DNA from: Defluviitaleaceae bacterium
GTDB taxonomy: Bacteria > Bacillota > Clostridia > Lachnospirales > WQUN01
DNA length: 64,000 nt
Direction: 5' to 3'
Assembly: GCA_009780585.1 (NCBI GenBank)
Contig: WQZS01000001.1
Location: 186,001 to 250,000 of the forward strand
Shown: one piece after another, positions 26,979-36,359 of the stretch
Position numbering within the stretch: position 1 is the stretch's first letter
How the letters are laid out: each line of letters begins with the position of its first letter
The notes under the pieces: generated by a model
The model's database searches: none
What the model was told of the DNA's origin: nothing
What the model saw: only the letters and a program-made list of their open reading frames with translations
Program-made: the position numbers and the translations under genes

Positions 26979-27809
26979 ATGAGCAGCATACTAAAGCGCG
27001 TATTGACATCGGTTGTGGGATTGCCCTTAGTGATCGCGTTGGTTTATTTGGGCGGGCTTTTCCTACTCGTCGTGTGTGCGCTTTTGGCGTTGGTGGGCCT
27101 GCGCGAATTGTATTTAGCGTTCGGCAAGGTGGACAAGCCGATCCACGCGGTCGGGTATATAGCGACGGTTGTTTACTATACCGCGGTCTATTTTTTCGGG
27201 CCGGGTTATTGGCTGTTGATCAGCCTGACCCTTTTTATCATAGCCGTACAGACCTGCCTCGTCGTCTTCTTTAAGAACCTGCCGATAGAAGACGCGACGT
27301 CGGTGGTGTACGGCTTTTTGTATGTGCCGTTTTTATTGTCGTTCATCATTTTCGTGCGCGAGCATGAAGCGGTGGGCGCGTTTTATGTGTGGCTGATTTT
27401 TACAAGCTCCTTCGGCTGCGATACATTCGCGTATATAACGGGCATGACATTGGGTAAACGGAAACTGATCAACACACCCAGCCCTTCGAAGTCGCTGGAA
27501 GGTATTATCGGCGGCATCGTCGGGGCGACGTTTATCGGATTTTTATTCGGTTCGCTCTTCGTACGCTTTATAGGTTTGGAATTTGAAGGGAACCTCGTGT
27601 TAAACGCGACGATCATTTCCTTCTTTGGCGCGGGGTTTTCGATCATCGGCGATATGTCCGCTTCCGCGATCAAGAGGCGCACACAAATCAAGGATTTCGG
27701 CAACCTGTTCCCCGGGCACGGCGGATTTTTGGACAGGGCGGATTCGATCGTCGTGGTCGCGCCCATCGTGTATTTGGTTGTAAATTTGCTTATGGTTATG
27801 CCGGTATGA
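26979..27809 (+). CDS. cdsA: Phosphatidate cytidylyltransferase
   Basis: CdsA makes CDP-diacylglycerol in the membrane. It has 276 residues and about seven to eight membrane helices. The CdsA signature is seen near the C-terminus: GAGFSIIGDMSASAIKRRTQIKDFG and LFPGHGGFLDRADS. The start is at ATG 26979, with GGGAGG 5 bases upstream. It overlaps dxr by 4 bases (ATGA). Confidence 0.95.
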   Translation: MSSILKRVLTSVVGLPLVIALVYLGGLFLLVVCALLALVGLRELYLAFGKVDKPIHAVGYIATVVYYTAVYFFGPGYWLLISLTLFIIAVQTCLVVFFKNLPIEDATSVVYGFLYVPFLLSFIIFVREHEAVGAFYVWLIFTSSFGCDTFAYITGMTLGKRKLINTPSPSKSLEGIIGGIVGATFIGFLFGSLFVRFIGLEFEGNLVLNATIISFFGAGFSIIGDMSASAIKRRTQIKDFGNLFPGHGGFLDRADSIVVVAPIVYLVVNLLMVMPV

Positions 27810-28999
27810 GGGCGTTCGGCGTTCGTAATTCCACACCGGGCGTAAAGGACATCGTCTTGCTCGGGGCGACGGGGTCGATCGGGACGCAAACGTTGGATGT
27901 GGTGCGCCGGTGCTTGCCGAACGCGAAGGTTCGGGCGTTGACGGGTTACGGGAATGTATCGAAATTAACGGAATTGGTTAATGAATTTAAGCCCGATATG
28001 GTGTGCGTGAAGGATGAAAAAACAGCAGATGATTTAAAGAAATCACTTGTACCGGATTTCGGTACAAGTTTACGGATCGTTACGGGTGACGAAGGCTTGA
28101 TCGCTTGCGCTGCGGAAGAACATTCCGCCGTCGTGGTTAACGCCTTGGTAGGCCGCGCGGGGCTTGCGCCGACGCTTGCCGCCATACGCGCGGGCAAGCA
28201 TGTCGCGCTGGCCAATAAGGAAAGCCTGGTAACGGCGGGTGCCTTGATTATGGGTGAGGCACGGGAAAAAGGCGTCCGTATCATGCCGATAGACAGCGAA
28301 CACTCCGCGATTTGGCAATGTTTGCAAGGCAACGAAGGAAACGAAATCGAAAAAATTATTTTAACCGCGTCGGGCGGACCGTTCCGTACGTGGCCTTCCG
28401 CCAAGATTAACAAAGCAACCGCCGAAGACGCGTTAAAGCATCCCAATTGGCACATGGGCCCCAAGATAACGATAGACAGCGCGACCCTGATGAATAAAGG
28501 GCTCGAATACATCGAAGCCTTGCATTTATTTAACGTAAAGCCCGAACAAATCGAAATCGTGATACACCCGCAAAGCATCATCCATTCGATGGTGCAATTT
28601 ACCGACGGCTCGGTTATGGCACAAATGGGCCTGCCCGATATGCGGCTGCCGATTTTGTACGCGCTAACCGCCCCACATCGGGTAAAGACCGACTTTCCGC
28701 GGTTGGATTTACTGAAACATAAAACGCTGACGTTCCGGAAGCCGAACGAAAAAAAATTCCCTTGCCTTGCCATCGCGAAGGAAGCCGCCGCCATCGGCGG
28801 TACCGCCCCCGCCGTGATGAACGCCGTCAACGAATGGGCGGTGGGGCGATTTTTATCGGGAAGGATTAGATTTACCGATATTGCGGCGATAATAAGCCGT
28901 GCCCTAAAGGAATATACTGTTAAACCGTTGAAATGCGCCGAAGACGTATGGGAAGCGGAAAAATGGGCAGGGGAACTGGTGGAAGCATGTCAACTTTAA
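27806..28999 (+). CDS. dxr: 1-deoxy-D-xylulose 5-phosphate reductoisomerase
   Basis: This enzyme commits the MEP pathway to isoprenoid precursors. It has 397 residues with the NADPH site LLGATGSIGTQTLDV, the metal and substrate region NKESLVTAG, PIDSEHSAIWQ, the flexible loop LTASGGPFR, HPNWHMGPKITIDSATLMNKG and HPQSIIHSMV. It carries a 10-bp inverted repeat in frame around residue 80-88. The paired operon partner ispG supplies a later step of the same pathway. Confidence 0.97.
   Translation: MRAFGVRNSTPGVKDIVLLGATGSIGTQTLDVVRRCLPNAKVRALTGYGNVSKLTELVNEFKPDMVCVKDEKTADDLKKSLVPDFGTSLRIVTGDEGLIACAAEEHSAVVVNALVGRAGLAPTLAAIRAGKHVALANKESLVTAGALIMGEAREKGVRIMPIDSEHSAIWQCLQGNEGNEIEKIILTASGGPFRTWPSAKINKATAEDALKHPNWHMGPKITIDSATLMNKGLEYIEALHLFNVKPEQIEIVIHPQSIIHSMVQFTDGSVMAQMGLPDMRLPILYALTAPHRVKTDFPRLDLLKHKTLTFRKPNEKKFPCLAIAKEAAAIGGTAPAVMNAVNEWAVGRFLSGRIRFTDIAAIISRALKEYTVKPLKCAEDVWEAEKWAGELVEACQL
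28045..28069. repeat. Perfect 10-bp inverted repeat inside dxr
   Basis: ACTTGTACCG and CGGTACAAGT surround a 5-base loop. It is translated in frame (SLVPDFGTS) in the short linker before RIVTGDEGL. Confidence 0.65.
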
Positions 29000-30096
29000 T
29001 ACCGATCCTTATATTCTTACTTATCCTGGGTGTGGTCGTTTTCGTCCACGAGGTGGGGCATTTCCTAGGGGCCAAGCGCGCGGGTGTCTTCGTGGAGGAA
29101 TTCGCCATCGGCGTGGGGCCGAAGCTTTTTTGGTTTAACGGGAAAAAGAAGGAAGCCGACGGCTCGGCTACGGTTTATTCCATCCGTATGATCCCCGCGG
29201 GAGGGTTTTGCAAGCTGCGCGGGCAGGACGAGGACTCGGCGGTCACCGACGACCGCGCGTTTAACAATAAATCCGTCCCCGCGCGTATGCTCGTCATGGC
29301 GGGCGGGTCGATTATGAACTTTTTGCTGGCGTTTATCCTGTTCCTGATATTGACGTTGCTCACGGGCTATCAAATCGTTGAAATCCGCGGCTTACCGGAA
29401 GTCAGTCCGGCCCGGCAAGCGGGCTTGCAAGTGGGTGACCGCGTAACCCATGTTAACGGCGCGCGCGTATTTTTGTGGGAGAACTTCCTGTTGCAAATGG
29501 AATTCTCCGGTGGCGCACCCGTGGATTTACGCGTCAACCGTAACGGTACAATCCATAGTTACAGCGTCACCCCGCAGGAAACCTCCCCCGGTGTTTACCG
29601 CCTCGGTTTTTGGCCGGATTTCCGTTACGGTTTGTTGGACGACCCCATCGAGGGCTTCCGCCGTGTGGGGCTGTGGGGTTCGACACGGACCGCCGCGGAA
29701 ATGATCCTGTTTAACATTCGTCTGCCCTTTACCATGCTGGCGCGGTGGGTCACCAACCAGCACATGCCCGCCGGGGCCAATGTAATGGGCCCCATCGGCA
29801 TGGCGGGTGAAGTGACGGTGATCTACCAACAGGTCATTCAGCGCGGTGTGGGCGATATGGTGCTGACTATGCTGTTCTTTGCGGGATTATTAAGCGCGGC
29901 ATTGGGTTTGTTTAACTTGCTGCCCATTCCGGCGATGGACGGCGCGCGGCTCGTATTCCTCATCATCGAAGGCATACGCCGTAAACCCGTACCCCCCGAG
30001 CGCGAGGGCATGATCCACTTGGCGGGATTCGTATTAATTATTTCGTTGGGGATTTTTTTGGCGTACCGTGATATTATAAGGCTGATACCCTCATAA
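28987..30096 (+). CDS. rseP: RIP metalloprotease RseP (site-2 protease)
   Basis: This intramembrane zinc protease has 369 residues. HEVGH (HExxH) lies in the first membrane helix (about residue 21), a PDZ domain lies in the middle (GLPEVSPARQAGLQVGDRVTHVNG), and the second zinc-ligand motif NLLPIPAMDGARL is near the C-terminus. Family members cut anti-sigma factors or signal-peptide remnants. The start overlaps dxr by 13 bases. Confidence 0.95.
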   Translation: MSTLIPILIFLLILGVVVFVHEVGHFLGAKRAGVFVEEFAIGVGPKLFWFNGKKKEADGSATVYSIRMIPAGGFCKLRGQDEDSAVTDDRAFNNKSVPARMLVMAGGSIMNFLLAFILFLILTLLTGYQIVEIRGLPEVSPARQAGLQVGDRVTHVNGARVFLWENFLLQMEFSGGAPVDLRVNRNGTIHSYSVTPQETSPGVYRLGFWPDFRYGLLDDPIEGFRRVGLWGSTRTAAEMILFNIRLPFTMLARWVTNQHMPAGANVMGPIGMAGEVTVIYQQVIQRGVGDMVLTMLFFAGLLSAALGLFNLLPIPAMDGARLVFLIIEGIRRKPVPPEREGMIHLAGFVLIISLGIFLAYRDIIRLIPS

Positions 30097-30109
30097 GGGG
30101 GAAGCGTAC

Positions 30110-31576
30110 ATGAGCAAAAAAGCCGCGAACAAGCGGTCGAAATTTATCGCGCGGTTGGTGTTGGGTATATCCGCGCTTGTTTTGCTGGGCTTTTCCACGG
30201 TTTTCGCGATCATTTTCTTCTTTATGCGCGACATGCTGTACGACGAATTCTATACCGTCATGATGGTGCTGGCCGTCGTATTCGGCGTCGTTTTCTTCGC
30301 GGTTACGTTCTTTATTTTCTATTTGATCAAGGTATTAAACACACAACAGACAGCGGATGAAAAATACCGCATCGATATGGCACGCGAGCAAGCCGCCAGC
30401 CGCGCGAAGAGCCTCTTTTTGTCGAATATGAGCCATGAAATCCGTACCCCCATGAACGCCATCATGAGTATGGCGCATTTCGCCAAGGCCGCGGACGAAC
30501 CCGACAAAAAGGACGTCTATATTGAAAAAGTCGAAACCGCTTCCGGTCATTTGTTGGGCATCATCAACCAGGTATTGGATATGTCGCAAATCGAGGCGGA
30601 TAAATTCTACCTGACCGCAAAGCCGTTCCATTTGAAGGAAATGTTGGACGGGATTATCGGCGCGGCGGGCGCGGCAATCGCGGCGAAGGAAATTTGGCTG
30701 TCCGTGAACATCGACAAGGACATTCCCGTCAAGGTCGTGGCCGACGAACGCCGTTTGTCGCAGGTCGTGACCAACCTCCTTTCCAACGCCATCAAATTCA
30801 CCCCGTACGGCGGCATCGTACGGCTTAACGTCCGTATCGTGTCGGAGCGTAACCTGCGCTTCGAAATTTCCGACACGGGCATCGGCATACCCAAGGACGA
30901 ACAGGAGCGCATGTTCGACGCCTTCGAGCAATCGGAGGAAGGCCGCAACATCGGCGGCACGGGCTTGGGCTTGGCGATATGCAAGAAAATCGTCACCATG
31001 ATGGGCGGGGGTATATGGGTCGATTCGCAATCGGGCAAGGGCGCAACGTTTACGTTCATCATCCCCGTGGAAATACCCGAGGATTCCTCTGAGGAAAGCG
31101 GCGAAAACAAACATAACACCTACGGCACGGGTTGCTTTAAGGATTACACCTTCCTGTTGGCCGAGGACATTGAAATCAACCGCGAAATCATCATGACCAT
31201 CCTGGATGATTCGGGCGCGGAGATCGTTTGCGCGGAAGACGGCGCGCAAGCCCTGCGTATATTCGAAGCCGAACCCGAACGCTTTGATTTGATATTCATG
31301 GATTTGCAAATGCCCGTAATGGACGGGCTCACCACCACCCGGCGCATCCGCGAAATCAACACGGAGGTCCCTATCATCGCCATGACGGCCAACGTCTTCC
31401 CGGAGGACATCGATACCTGCCTGGCCGCCGGCATGAACGACCATTTGGGCAAGCCCTTGCAATTGGACGAAGTCTTCGAAAAAATCGGCAAATGTTTACC
31501 GACTGATGGCGGAAATTCGACGAACGGCAGCGGGTACCTATCGAACGGCGACCCGCATTTACCTACCACCCCATGA
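30110..31576 (+). CDS. Hybrid sensor histidine kinase with C-terminal receiver
   Basis: The kinase has 488 residues. Two membrane helices (about 17-40 and 45-72) are joined by a very short loop, so there is no outside sensor. The phospho-acceptor H is in FLSNMSHEIRTPMNA (about 110). N, G1, F and G2 boxes are NLLSNAIKFTP, DTGIGIP, AFEQSEEGRNIGGTGLGLA. A receiver domain starts around 345, with the acceptor Asp in LIFMDLQMPVMDG and Lys in GKPL. No output domain or regulator is next to it. It lies 13 bases after rseP and overlaps ispG by 4 bases, so it is embedded in the MEP/envelope operon. Confidence 0.95.
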   Translation: MSKKAANKRSKFIARLVLGISALVLLGFSTVFAIIFFFMRDMLYDEFYTVMMVLAVVFGVVFFAVTFFIFYLIKVLNTQQTADEKYRIDMAREQAASRAKSLFLSNMSHEIRTPMNAIMSMAHFAKAADEPDKKDVYIEKVETASGHLLGIINQVLDMSQIEADKFYLTAKPFHLKEMLDGIIGAAGAAIAAKEIWLSVNIDKDIPVKVVADERRLSQVVTNLLSNAIKFTPYGGIVRLNVRIVSERNLRFEISDTGIGIPKDEQERMFDAFEQSEEGRNIGGTGLGLAICKKIVTMMGGGIWVDSQSGKGATFTFIIPVEIPEDSSEESGENKHNTYGTGCFKDYTFLLAEDIEINREIIMTILDDSGAEIVCAEDGAQALRIFEAEPERFDLIFMDLQMPVMDGLTTTRRIREINTEVPIIAMTANVFPEDIDTCLAAGMNDHLGKPLQLDEVFEKIGKCLPTDGGNSTNGSGYLSNGDPHLPTTP

Positions 31577-32625
31577 TTACCCGCACCCAAACCAAGGTTA
31601 TACATATCGGCGGCATCCCCATCGGCGGGGGCCATCCCATCGCCGTGCAATCCATGACCAATACCGACACGCGAAACGTAAGCGCAACGGTCGCGCAAAT
31701 CCATGCATTAGAAGCGGCGGGCTGCGAAATCGTCCGCGCAGCCGTACCCGACACCGAGGCGGCGCAAGCCCTCCGCGAAATCAAAAAGCAAATACATATA
31801 CCCCTCGTGGCCGACATCCACTTTGATTATCGCCTTGCCGTCGAGGCGATTAGGAACGGCGCGGACAAGATACGCATCAACCCCGGCAACATCGGTTCGG
31901 ACAACCGCGTGCGCCAAGTGGCGGAAACCGCGGGTGCGGCGGGAATCCCCATACGCGTAGGTGTCAACGACGGTTCGTTAGAAAAAGAACTGCTTAAAAA
32001 ATACAACGGTGTCACCGCACAAGGCCTTGCGGAATCCGCCTTGCACAACGTTGCCCGCTTGGAAAAATACAATTTCACCGATATCGTCGTAAGCGTAAAG
32101 GCAAGCAACGTACCTATGTTGGTGGAAGCCTACGGCATCATCGCCGACAAACTCCCTTATCCCCTACATATCGGGCTGACGCACGCGGGTACGCCCCAAA
32201 AAGGTGCGCTCCGTTCCGCTGTCGGGATGGGCGCGCTGTTGGGTATGGGTATCGGCGACACCATGCGTATATCCCTTTCCGGCGATCCGGTCAACGAAAT
32301 CACTACCGCACGCGAAATCCTGGCAGCGTTCGGTTTGCGCCCCTACGGCCCGCATGTCATCGCCTGCCCTACTTGCGGCCGCACGGGCATAAACGTAATC
32401 GAAATCGCGGAACGGATTGAAACCCGTATCACCCATATTAATAAACCCATTACCGTCGCCGTCATGGGCTGCGAAGTGAACGGCCCCGGGGAAGCACGCG
32501 AAGCGGATGTGGGTATCGCCGGGGGTAAGGGGCAGGGTCTTTTATTTATGAAAGGTGAAATTATCAAAAAACTCCCCGAAAGGGAGTTAGAAGACGCATT
32601 GGTAGCGATGTGCGAAGAACTATAA
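31573..32625 (+). CDS. ispG: 4-hydroxy-3-methylbut-2-en-1-yl diphosphate synthase
   Basis: IspG is the 4Fe-4S enzyme that makes HMBPP in the MEP pathway. It has 350 residues, the short bacterial form. It starts TRTQTKVIHIGGIPIGGGHPIAVQSMTNTDT, and the cluster Cys residues lie in ACPTCGRTG and MGCEVNGPGEAREAD. GLTHAGT and SVKASNV are also typical. The ATG overlaps the kinase stop. It ends 2 bases before the convergent nucleoside phosphorylase gene. Confidence 0.97.
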   Translation: MITRTQTKVIHIGGIPIGGGHPIAVQSMTNTDTRNVSATVAQIHALEAAGCEIVRAAVPDTEAAQALREIKKQIHIPLVADIHFDYRLAVEAIRNGADKIRINPGNIGSDNRVRQVAETAGAAGIPIRVGVNDGSLEKELLKKYNGVTAQGLAESALHNVARLEKYNFTDIVVSVKASNVPMLVEAYGIIADKLPYPLHIGLTHAGTPQKGALRSAVGMGALLGMGIGDTMRISLSGDPVNEITTAREILAAFGLRPYGPHVIACPTCGRTGINVIEIAERIETRITHINKPITVAVMGCEVNGPGEAREADVGIAGGKGQGLLFMKGEIIKKLPERELEDALVAMCEEL

Positions 32626-32627
32626 CC

Positions 32628-33464
32628 CTACATCCCCCGCACGACCCCCCGCACTAACGCCGAAAACCGCGGCGCGGCGTTCTTCGCTTCGGTCAGTACC
32701 TCTTCTTCGGAAAGCGGTTGGTCAAGCACACCCGCGGCCATGTTCGTAACCAACCCGAAGCCCGCGACGCGCATACCGCACCGACGCGCCATGAGGGTTT
32801 CGTGTACGGCGCTCATGCCCACGAGGTCGCCGCCGAGGATGCGGATGGCGCGGATTTCCGCGGGGGTTTCGTACTGCGGGCCCGTCATGTAGAAGTAGAC
32901 CCCCTCACGCAGGGGGATTTTTATTTGCGCGGCAATTTCGCGGGAAAGGCTTCTGTATTCCATGTCAAATGCTTGCCCCATGTCAAAGAAGCGATGCTCA
33001 AAACCCGTCAAATCGAAGGAATTGCCCGCGTAACCCGCCAGCAAGCCCGGATGGGTAAAGTTGATATAATCGGTCATTAATACCAAATCGCCGACCTTGT
33101 AATCCATGTTGACCCCGCCGCACGCACAGGTAAGGAGCAGCTTACTTACGCCGATAAGGTGCGCGACGCGTACGGGGAAGGCCGTTTCCTCGGGGGCGTA
33201 GCCTTCGTAGAGGTGCAGACGACCCTGCATGGCGAGTACGTTCTTGCCTTCGAATACGCCCGCAACAAAACATCCCGCATGGCCGGGCGCGGTGGACGCG
33301 CGCATGTGCGGGATATTTGAATAAGAGACGCGTATGGGATTGATTATTTCCTCCGCGAGGAAGCCCAGGCCCGAGCCCAGGATTAACAGCGTTTCGGGGG
33401 CAAATCCTTCCAACCGCTCGCGCAGGTAGGCGGCGGATTCTTGGTACTGTGCCAATTTATACAT
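32628..33464 (-). CDS. punA: Purine nucleoside phosphorylase (inosine/guanosine type)
   Basis: The enzyme cleaves purine nucleosides with phosphate. It has 278 residues, in the trimeric PNP family. Motifs are LLILGSGLGFLAEEI, the phosphate-site His in APGHAGCFVAG, MQGRLHLYEGY, the nucleoside site TCACGGVN, and MTGPQYETPAEIRAIRILGGDLVGMSAVHE. AAGGGG lies before the ATG. The mecA-like gene lies upstream on the same strand with a 13-base gap. Confidence 0.95.
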   Translation of the reverse strand: MYKLAQYQESAAYLRERLEGFAPETLLILGSGLGFLAEEIINPIRVSYSNIPHMRASTAPGHAGCFVAGVFEGKNVLAMQGRLHLYEGYAPEETAFPVRVAHLIGVSKLLLTCACGGVNMDYKVGDLVLMTDYINFTHPGLLAGYAGNSFDLTGFEHRFFDMGQAFDMEYRSLSREIAAQIKIPLREGVYFYMTGPQYETPAEIRAIRILGGDLVGMSAVHETLMARRCGMRVAGFGLVTNMAAGVLDQPLSEEEVLTEAKNAAPRFSALVRGVVRGM

Positions 33465-33477
33465 TTCCGTACCCCTT

Positions 33478-34125
33478 TTATGTATATAATGTATGGTATT
33501 TGCTCAGCTTCGCCACGGCTTCGTGCGCGATGATGGGTTCCCCGTGTTCTTCCAGGTAATGGTGACTGAGGTCGCCCGATATATGCTTTTGGCCGAATTC
33601 GTGCAGGGTAAGTTCCAGTTCGGGGGTGGTGCGTTCGTCGTCGGTCTCATTTTGGAACCATAGGAAGTAACGCCCGTTTAATTTATATAAACGGCTCGGT
33701 CCTTCAAAGCCGGGGTACAAACACGCCGCCGCCGCCGCCGCCATATCTATATCGGGAAAGGAAAATACGCTGTGGCTTTCCGTTTCGTCCGCGGCTTCCG
33801 GCAGTTCGATAAGCCCCGCCCGTTTAAAACGCCCGTGACTGTGCGCGGCAGGCATCAAATCAAAGGCATCGTCCTCCCTATCGGGTTCGGCCAGCTTGGT
33901 TACCGTCACCACGACCTTACCGTCCGAATCCCACTTGGCCTCCATCATCATTTGGGTGGAGCGGAAGTCACATTCATCCTGTAAAAGCTGCATAATCTCC
34001 CGAAAAAGGTGCTGCGTCTTTTCCGAGCCGTAATGCAACTCATTGATATTGATATCCCGCGCCGCCAAGTCATCGTTCATCAGGATGAAACGAATCTGCG
34101 TATCGCTCACACGCTCAATCCGCAC
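33478..34125 (-). CDS. mecA: MecA-type adaptor protein
   Basis: MecA/YpbH adaptors hand substrates such as competence regulators to ClpC. The N-terminal substrate-binding part is recognisable: RIERVSDTQIRFILMNDDLAARDININELHYGS and MMMEAKWDSDGKVVVTVTKL. The C-terminal domain (about 120-205, VFSFPDIDMAAAAAACLY, KLNGRYFLWFQ, YLEEHGEPIIAHEAVAKL) is also in the family pattern. It has 215 residues. The start is GTG at 34125, with a GGGGGG stretch upstream. Confidence 0.85.
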   Translation of the reverse strand: MRIERVSDTQIRFILMNDDLAARDININELHYGSEKTQHLFREIMQLLQDECDFRSTQMMMEAKWDSDGKVVVTVTKLAEPDREDDAFDLMPAAHSHGRFKRAGLIELPEAADETESHSVFSFPDIDMAAAAAACLYPGFEGPSRLYKLNGRYFLWFQNETDDERTTPELELTLHEFGQKHISGDLSHHYLEEHGEPIIAHEAVAKLSKYHTLYT

Positions 34126-34240
34126 GCGAAAGCCCCCCGATTCATAGTAATAATGCAGTATAGTAAATGGCTGACGCTCTGTAAAGAGCCGAACGCTGGT
34201 GTTTTATGTCTTTTTATCGGTACCGCGCGGAGGTGGTTGG

Positions 34241-35053
34241 GTGTTTACGTCCGATGTATTGAAAAACAAAATCGATCGCTTGGCGGAAAAATATCCCTTC
34301 GTACGCGCCGAAATCATCGGCACCTCACGCCTGGGTAAGCCGCTGCACGCCCTGCGCGTCGGGCACGGGCTGAAAGCAATCGGCATAAACGCCGCCCACC
34401 ACGCCAACGAATGGATAACCGCTGCTCTCCTTACACACTTTGCGGAAGAATATTGCGCATATTGCCAAGTCCACCCCGAAATGGATTTGCTCAAACGCTT
34501 TACCCTCCACGCCTTACCTATGATTAACCCCGACGGCGCGGATTGGGTGATAAACGGCACGAAGCCCGGCGAATGGAAGGCCAACGCCTACGGGGTGGAT
34601 TTGAATTCCAACTACCCCGCTTCATGGGAAGTTGCGCGTAAAAATAAATTCGCCCAAGGCTTTACCGCGCCCGGGCCAAAAGGCTACGTGGGTGCTTACC
34701 CCCTGTGCGAACCCGAAAGCCGCGCGCTGGCAGCATACACGATACTGCACGATTTCGCGCTGACGGTTTCGCTGCATACCCAGGGGGAGGAAATCTATTG
34801 GCGATACCGTGACTTTCATCCAACAGGCGCGGAAAAAATAGCCGCCGACATGCAACGTGTCAGCGGCTATCTATGCGTGGATGTCCCCGACGAAGCCTCC
34901 CACGCGGGGTATCGGGATTGGTTTATCGAAAAGTTTAACCGCCCGGGGTTTACGGTTGAATGCGGCCTGGGGGAGAACCCGCTGCCGTTTGAGGACTTTT
35001 CCGCAATTTGCGAAAAGGTTATGCCCCTGTTGTGGGTGGTGTTTAAAAATTAG
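34241..35053 (+). CDS. M14 zinc carboxypeptidase, gamma-D-glutamyl-mDAP peptidase type
   Basis: The peptidase has 270 residues from GTG 34241, which has GGAGG 7 bases upstream. Zinc ligands are H and E in AAHHANEW (about 51-56) and H in SLHTQGEEIYW. The substrate Arg-type and Asn-Arg-equivalent region is GVDLNSNYPASW. The catalytic Glu is in FTVECGLGENP. This pattern is that of the bacterial endopeptidase I group that cleaves peptidoglycan stem peptides, often during sporulation. No signal peptide or LysM domain is present, so it would act in the cytoplasm or forespore. Confidence 0.88.
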   Translation: MFTSDVLKNKIDRLAEKYPFVRAEIIGTSRLGKPLHALRVGHGLKAIGINAAHHANEWITAALLTHFAEEYCAYCQVHPEMDLLKRFTLHALPMINPDGADWVINGTKPGEWKANAYGVDLNSNYPASWEVARKNKFAQGFTAPGPKGYVGAYPLCEPESRALAAYTILHDFALTVSLHTQGEEIYWRYRDFHPTGAEKIAADMQRVSGYLCVDVPDEASHAGYRDWFIEKFNRPGFTVECGLGENPLPFEDFSAICEKVMPLLWVVFKN

Positions 35054-35325
35054 GAAAACAATTCGGAATGTGAACCGGTGCGCGTAGCGGTAAGAATGAG
35101 ATTGCCTTTGTCGATGGCGTATATTAACAACCAATCAGGAGAGATATGACATTCACGGTGTCCTCGATAATCGCCTTTGAGGGCATGGTCGTTGTATTTC
35201 GGGGCGAGGGGTTTTCCTTCCAACAATGTTAAGATTACTTCGTTTAACAAAGATATATCCAACTTTTGCTTGATTGCGCGTTTTATATCTTTCCGATATT
35301 TTGCTGTAGTTCTAAATCTCATCAT
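35050..35325 (-). CDS. yafQ: YafQ-type mRNA interferase toxin
   Basis: This RelE-superfamily toxin has 91 residues. YafQ catalytic residues are all in place: His in DHALKG, His and Asp in ECHISPDW, and the C-terminal His in TGSHSELF. The gene overlaps the antitoxin gene and has GAGG before the ATG at 35325. It also overlaps the convergent M14 gene by 4 bases at the stops. A second related toxin lies at 38074. Confidence 0.92.
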   Translation of the reverse strand: MMRFRTTAKYRKDIKRAIKQKLDISLLNEVILTLLEGKPLAPKYNDHALKGDYRGHRECHISPDWLLIYAIDKGNLILTATRTGSHSELFS

Positions 35326-35611
35326 TTCCGTCCTCATTTTTTAAATCCGTATAAAATTCGTCAAGTGATGAATATGACTTTGCTTTAATTTTCCCCGCTA
35401 TAATACCCTTCGCTTCCTGTATAGCCGCTTCGGTTTCGGCGTTATACCGCGGTTGGCGCACTTCAAACGGTAACCCCCGTACCATTAACGATTGACGCAA
35501 AAACATATTAACCGCGTCGGAAATCGTAATGCCGAAATTTGAAAATAATTCCTCCGCACCCGATTTCGTTTCGGGGTCAATGCGGATGTGTAAGTTTGCC
35601 GTCTTTGTCAT
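35312..35611 (-). CDS. dinJ: RelB/DinJ-family antitoxin
   Basis: The antitoxin has 99 residues. The N-terminal ribbon-helix-helix is NLHIRIDPETKSGAEELFSNFGITISDAVNMFL, which represses the operon as a dimer. The flexible C-terminal part (SYSSLDEFYTDLKNED) would wrap the toxin. The start is ATG 35611, with AGGAGGAG 8 bases upstream. Confidence 0.92.
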   Translation of the reverse strand: MTKTANLHIRIDPETKSGAEELFSNFGITISDAVNMFLRQSLMVRGLPFEVRQPRYNAETEAAIQEAKGIIAGKIKAKSYSSLDEFYTDLKNEDGNDEI

Positions 35612-35670
35612 GGTAATCACTCCTCCTTGCATACAGTATATCCAAACGCCCGCACATTAGCAACACATTT

Positions 35671-36357
35671 TCATTTCATCATCTTAACCCGCGCGTTCCT
35701 GTCGGCGATTTGCTTCATTAATTTTTCACACAGCGCGGGGATGTTAGCGGGGTCGTTGCCGTCCATGCCTTGCATATCCATGATGCTCCGTTGGATTTGT
35801 TCTTCGTAGAGTGCCAAAGCGGGGTTGGACATCGGGTCCGAATACCGCAGCGCTTCCGACACTTGCTTCAAGGGAGCCGAATGGGCGGGGTGTTCCCGCG
35901 CGAGGGATTCCACATCCGCTTGCAACATGCGAAGCACGGATACTTTTTGCTTAATTTCCGCGTCCTTTTGCTCGATGATTTCCTTCCCGCCGTGCATGAG
36001 GAGCAAAAATACCGTAAAGAAAGCAAACACCGCAACATGCGCGGCAATAAACAACCCCACGGGGAACGCGCCGCCCAAAGCGATATTTTCACGCAGGATA
36101 AACACGACGGATAGGGTAAGCTGCGTAACCAGATACCGCCAAATCGTTGCCGGAAACGCCACGAACCACGGGAAGCTCTTCCTGCTTGAAAGCATATAAA
36201 CGCTCCCCGCGCAGAACATACCGATAGCGGTTAAGGTAAACACGTACCCGATCAGCAGCGTTACCGTCAAGGGTACGAAGAAAAATACGGATGTTGCCGT
36301 TACCGCCATCAGCATGGCGATGATTAATATGAACGAACGGTTATTTCGCGTATCCAT
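35671..36357 (-). CDS. Four-helix membrane protein with cytoplasmic coiled-coil tail
   Basis: This 228-residue protein is not recognised. Four membrane segments fill the first 115 residues. The C-terminal half (about 120-228) is polar, with heptad-like patterns (IIEQKDAEIKQKVSVLRMLQADVESL, KLMKQIADRNARVKMM). It starts 3 bases past the stop of the SPFH protein gene, behind GGAGG, so the two form an operon and may act together at the membrane. Confidence 0.75.
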   Translation of the reverse strand: MDTRNNRSFILIIAMLMAVTATSVFFFVPLTVTLLIGYVFTLTAIGMFCAGSVYMLSSRKSFPWFVAFPATIWRYLVTQLTLSVVFILRENIALGGAFPVGLFIAAHVAVFAFFTVFLLLMHGGKEIIEQKDAEIKQKVSVLRMLQADVESLAREHPAHSAPLKQVSEALRYSDPMSNPALALYEEQIQRSIMDMQGMDGNDPANIPALCEKLMKQIADRNARVKMMK

Positions 36358-36359
36358 AA

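Noticed and set aside
30335-31462. 375-residue open frame antisense to the histidine kinase
   Set aside because: The kinase motifs are complete on the other strand; the antisense frame is a codon-bias artefact.
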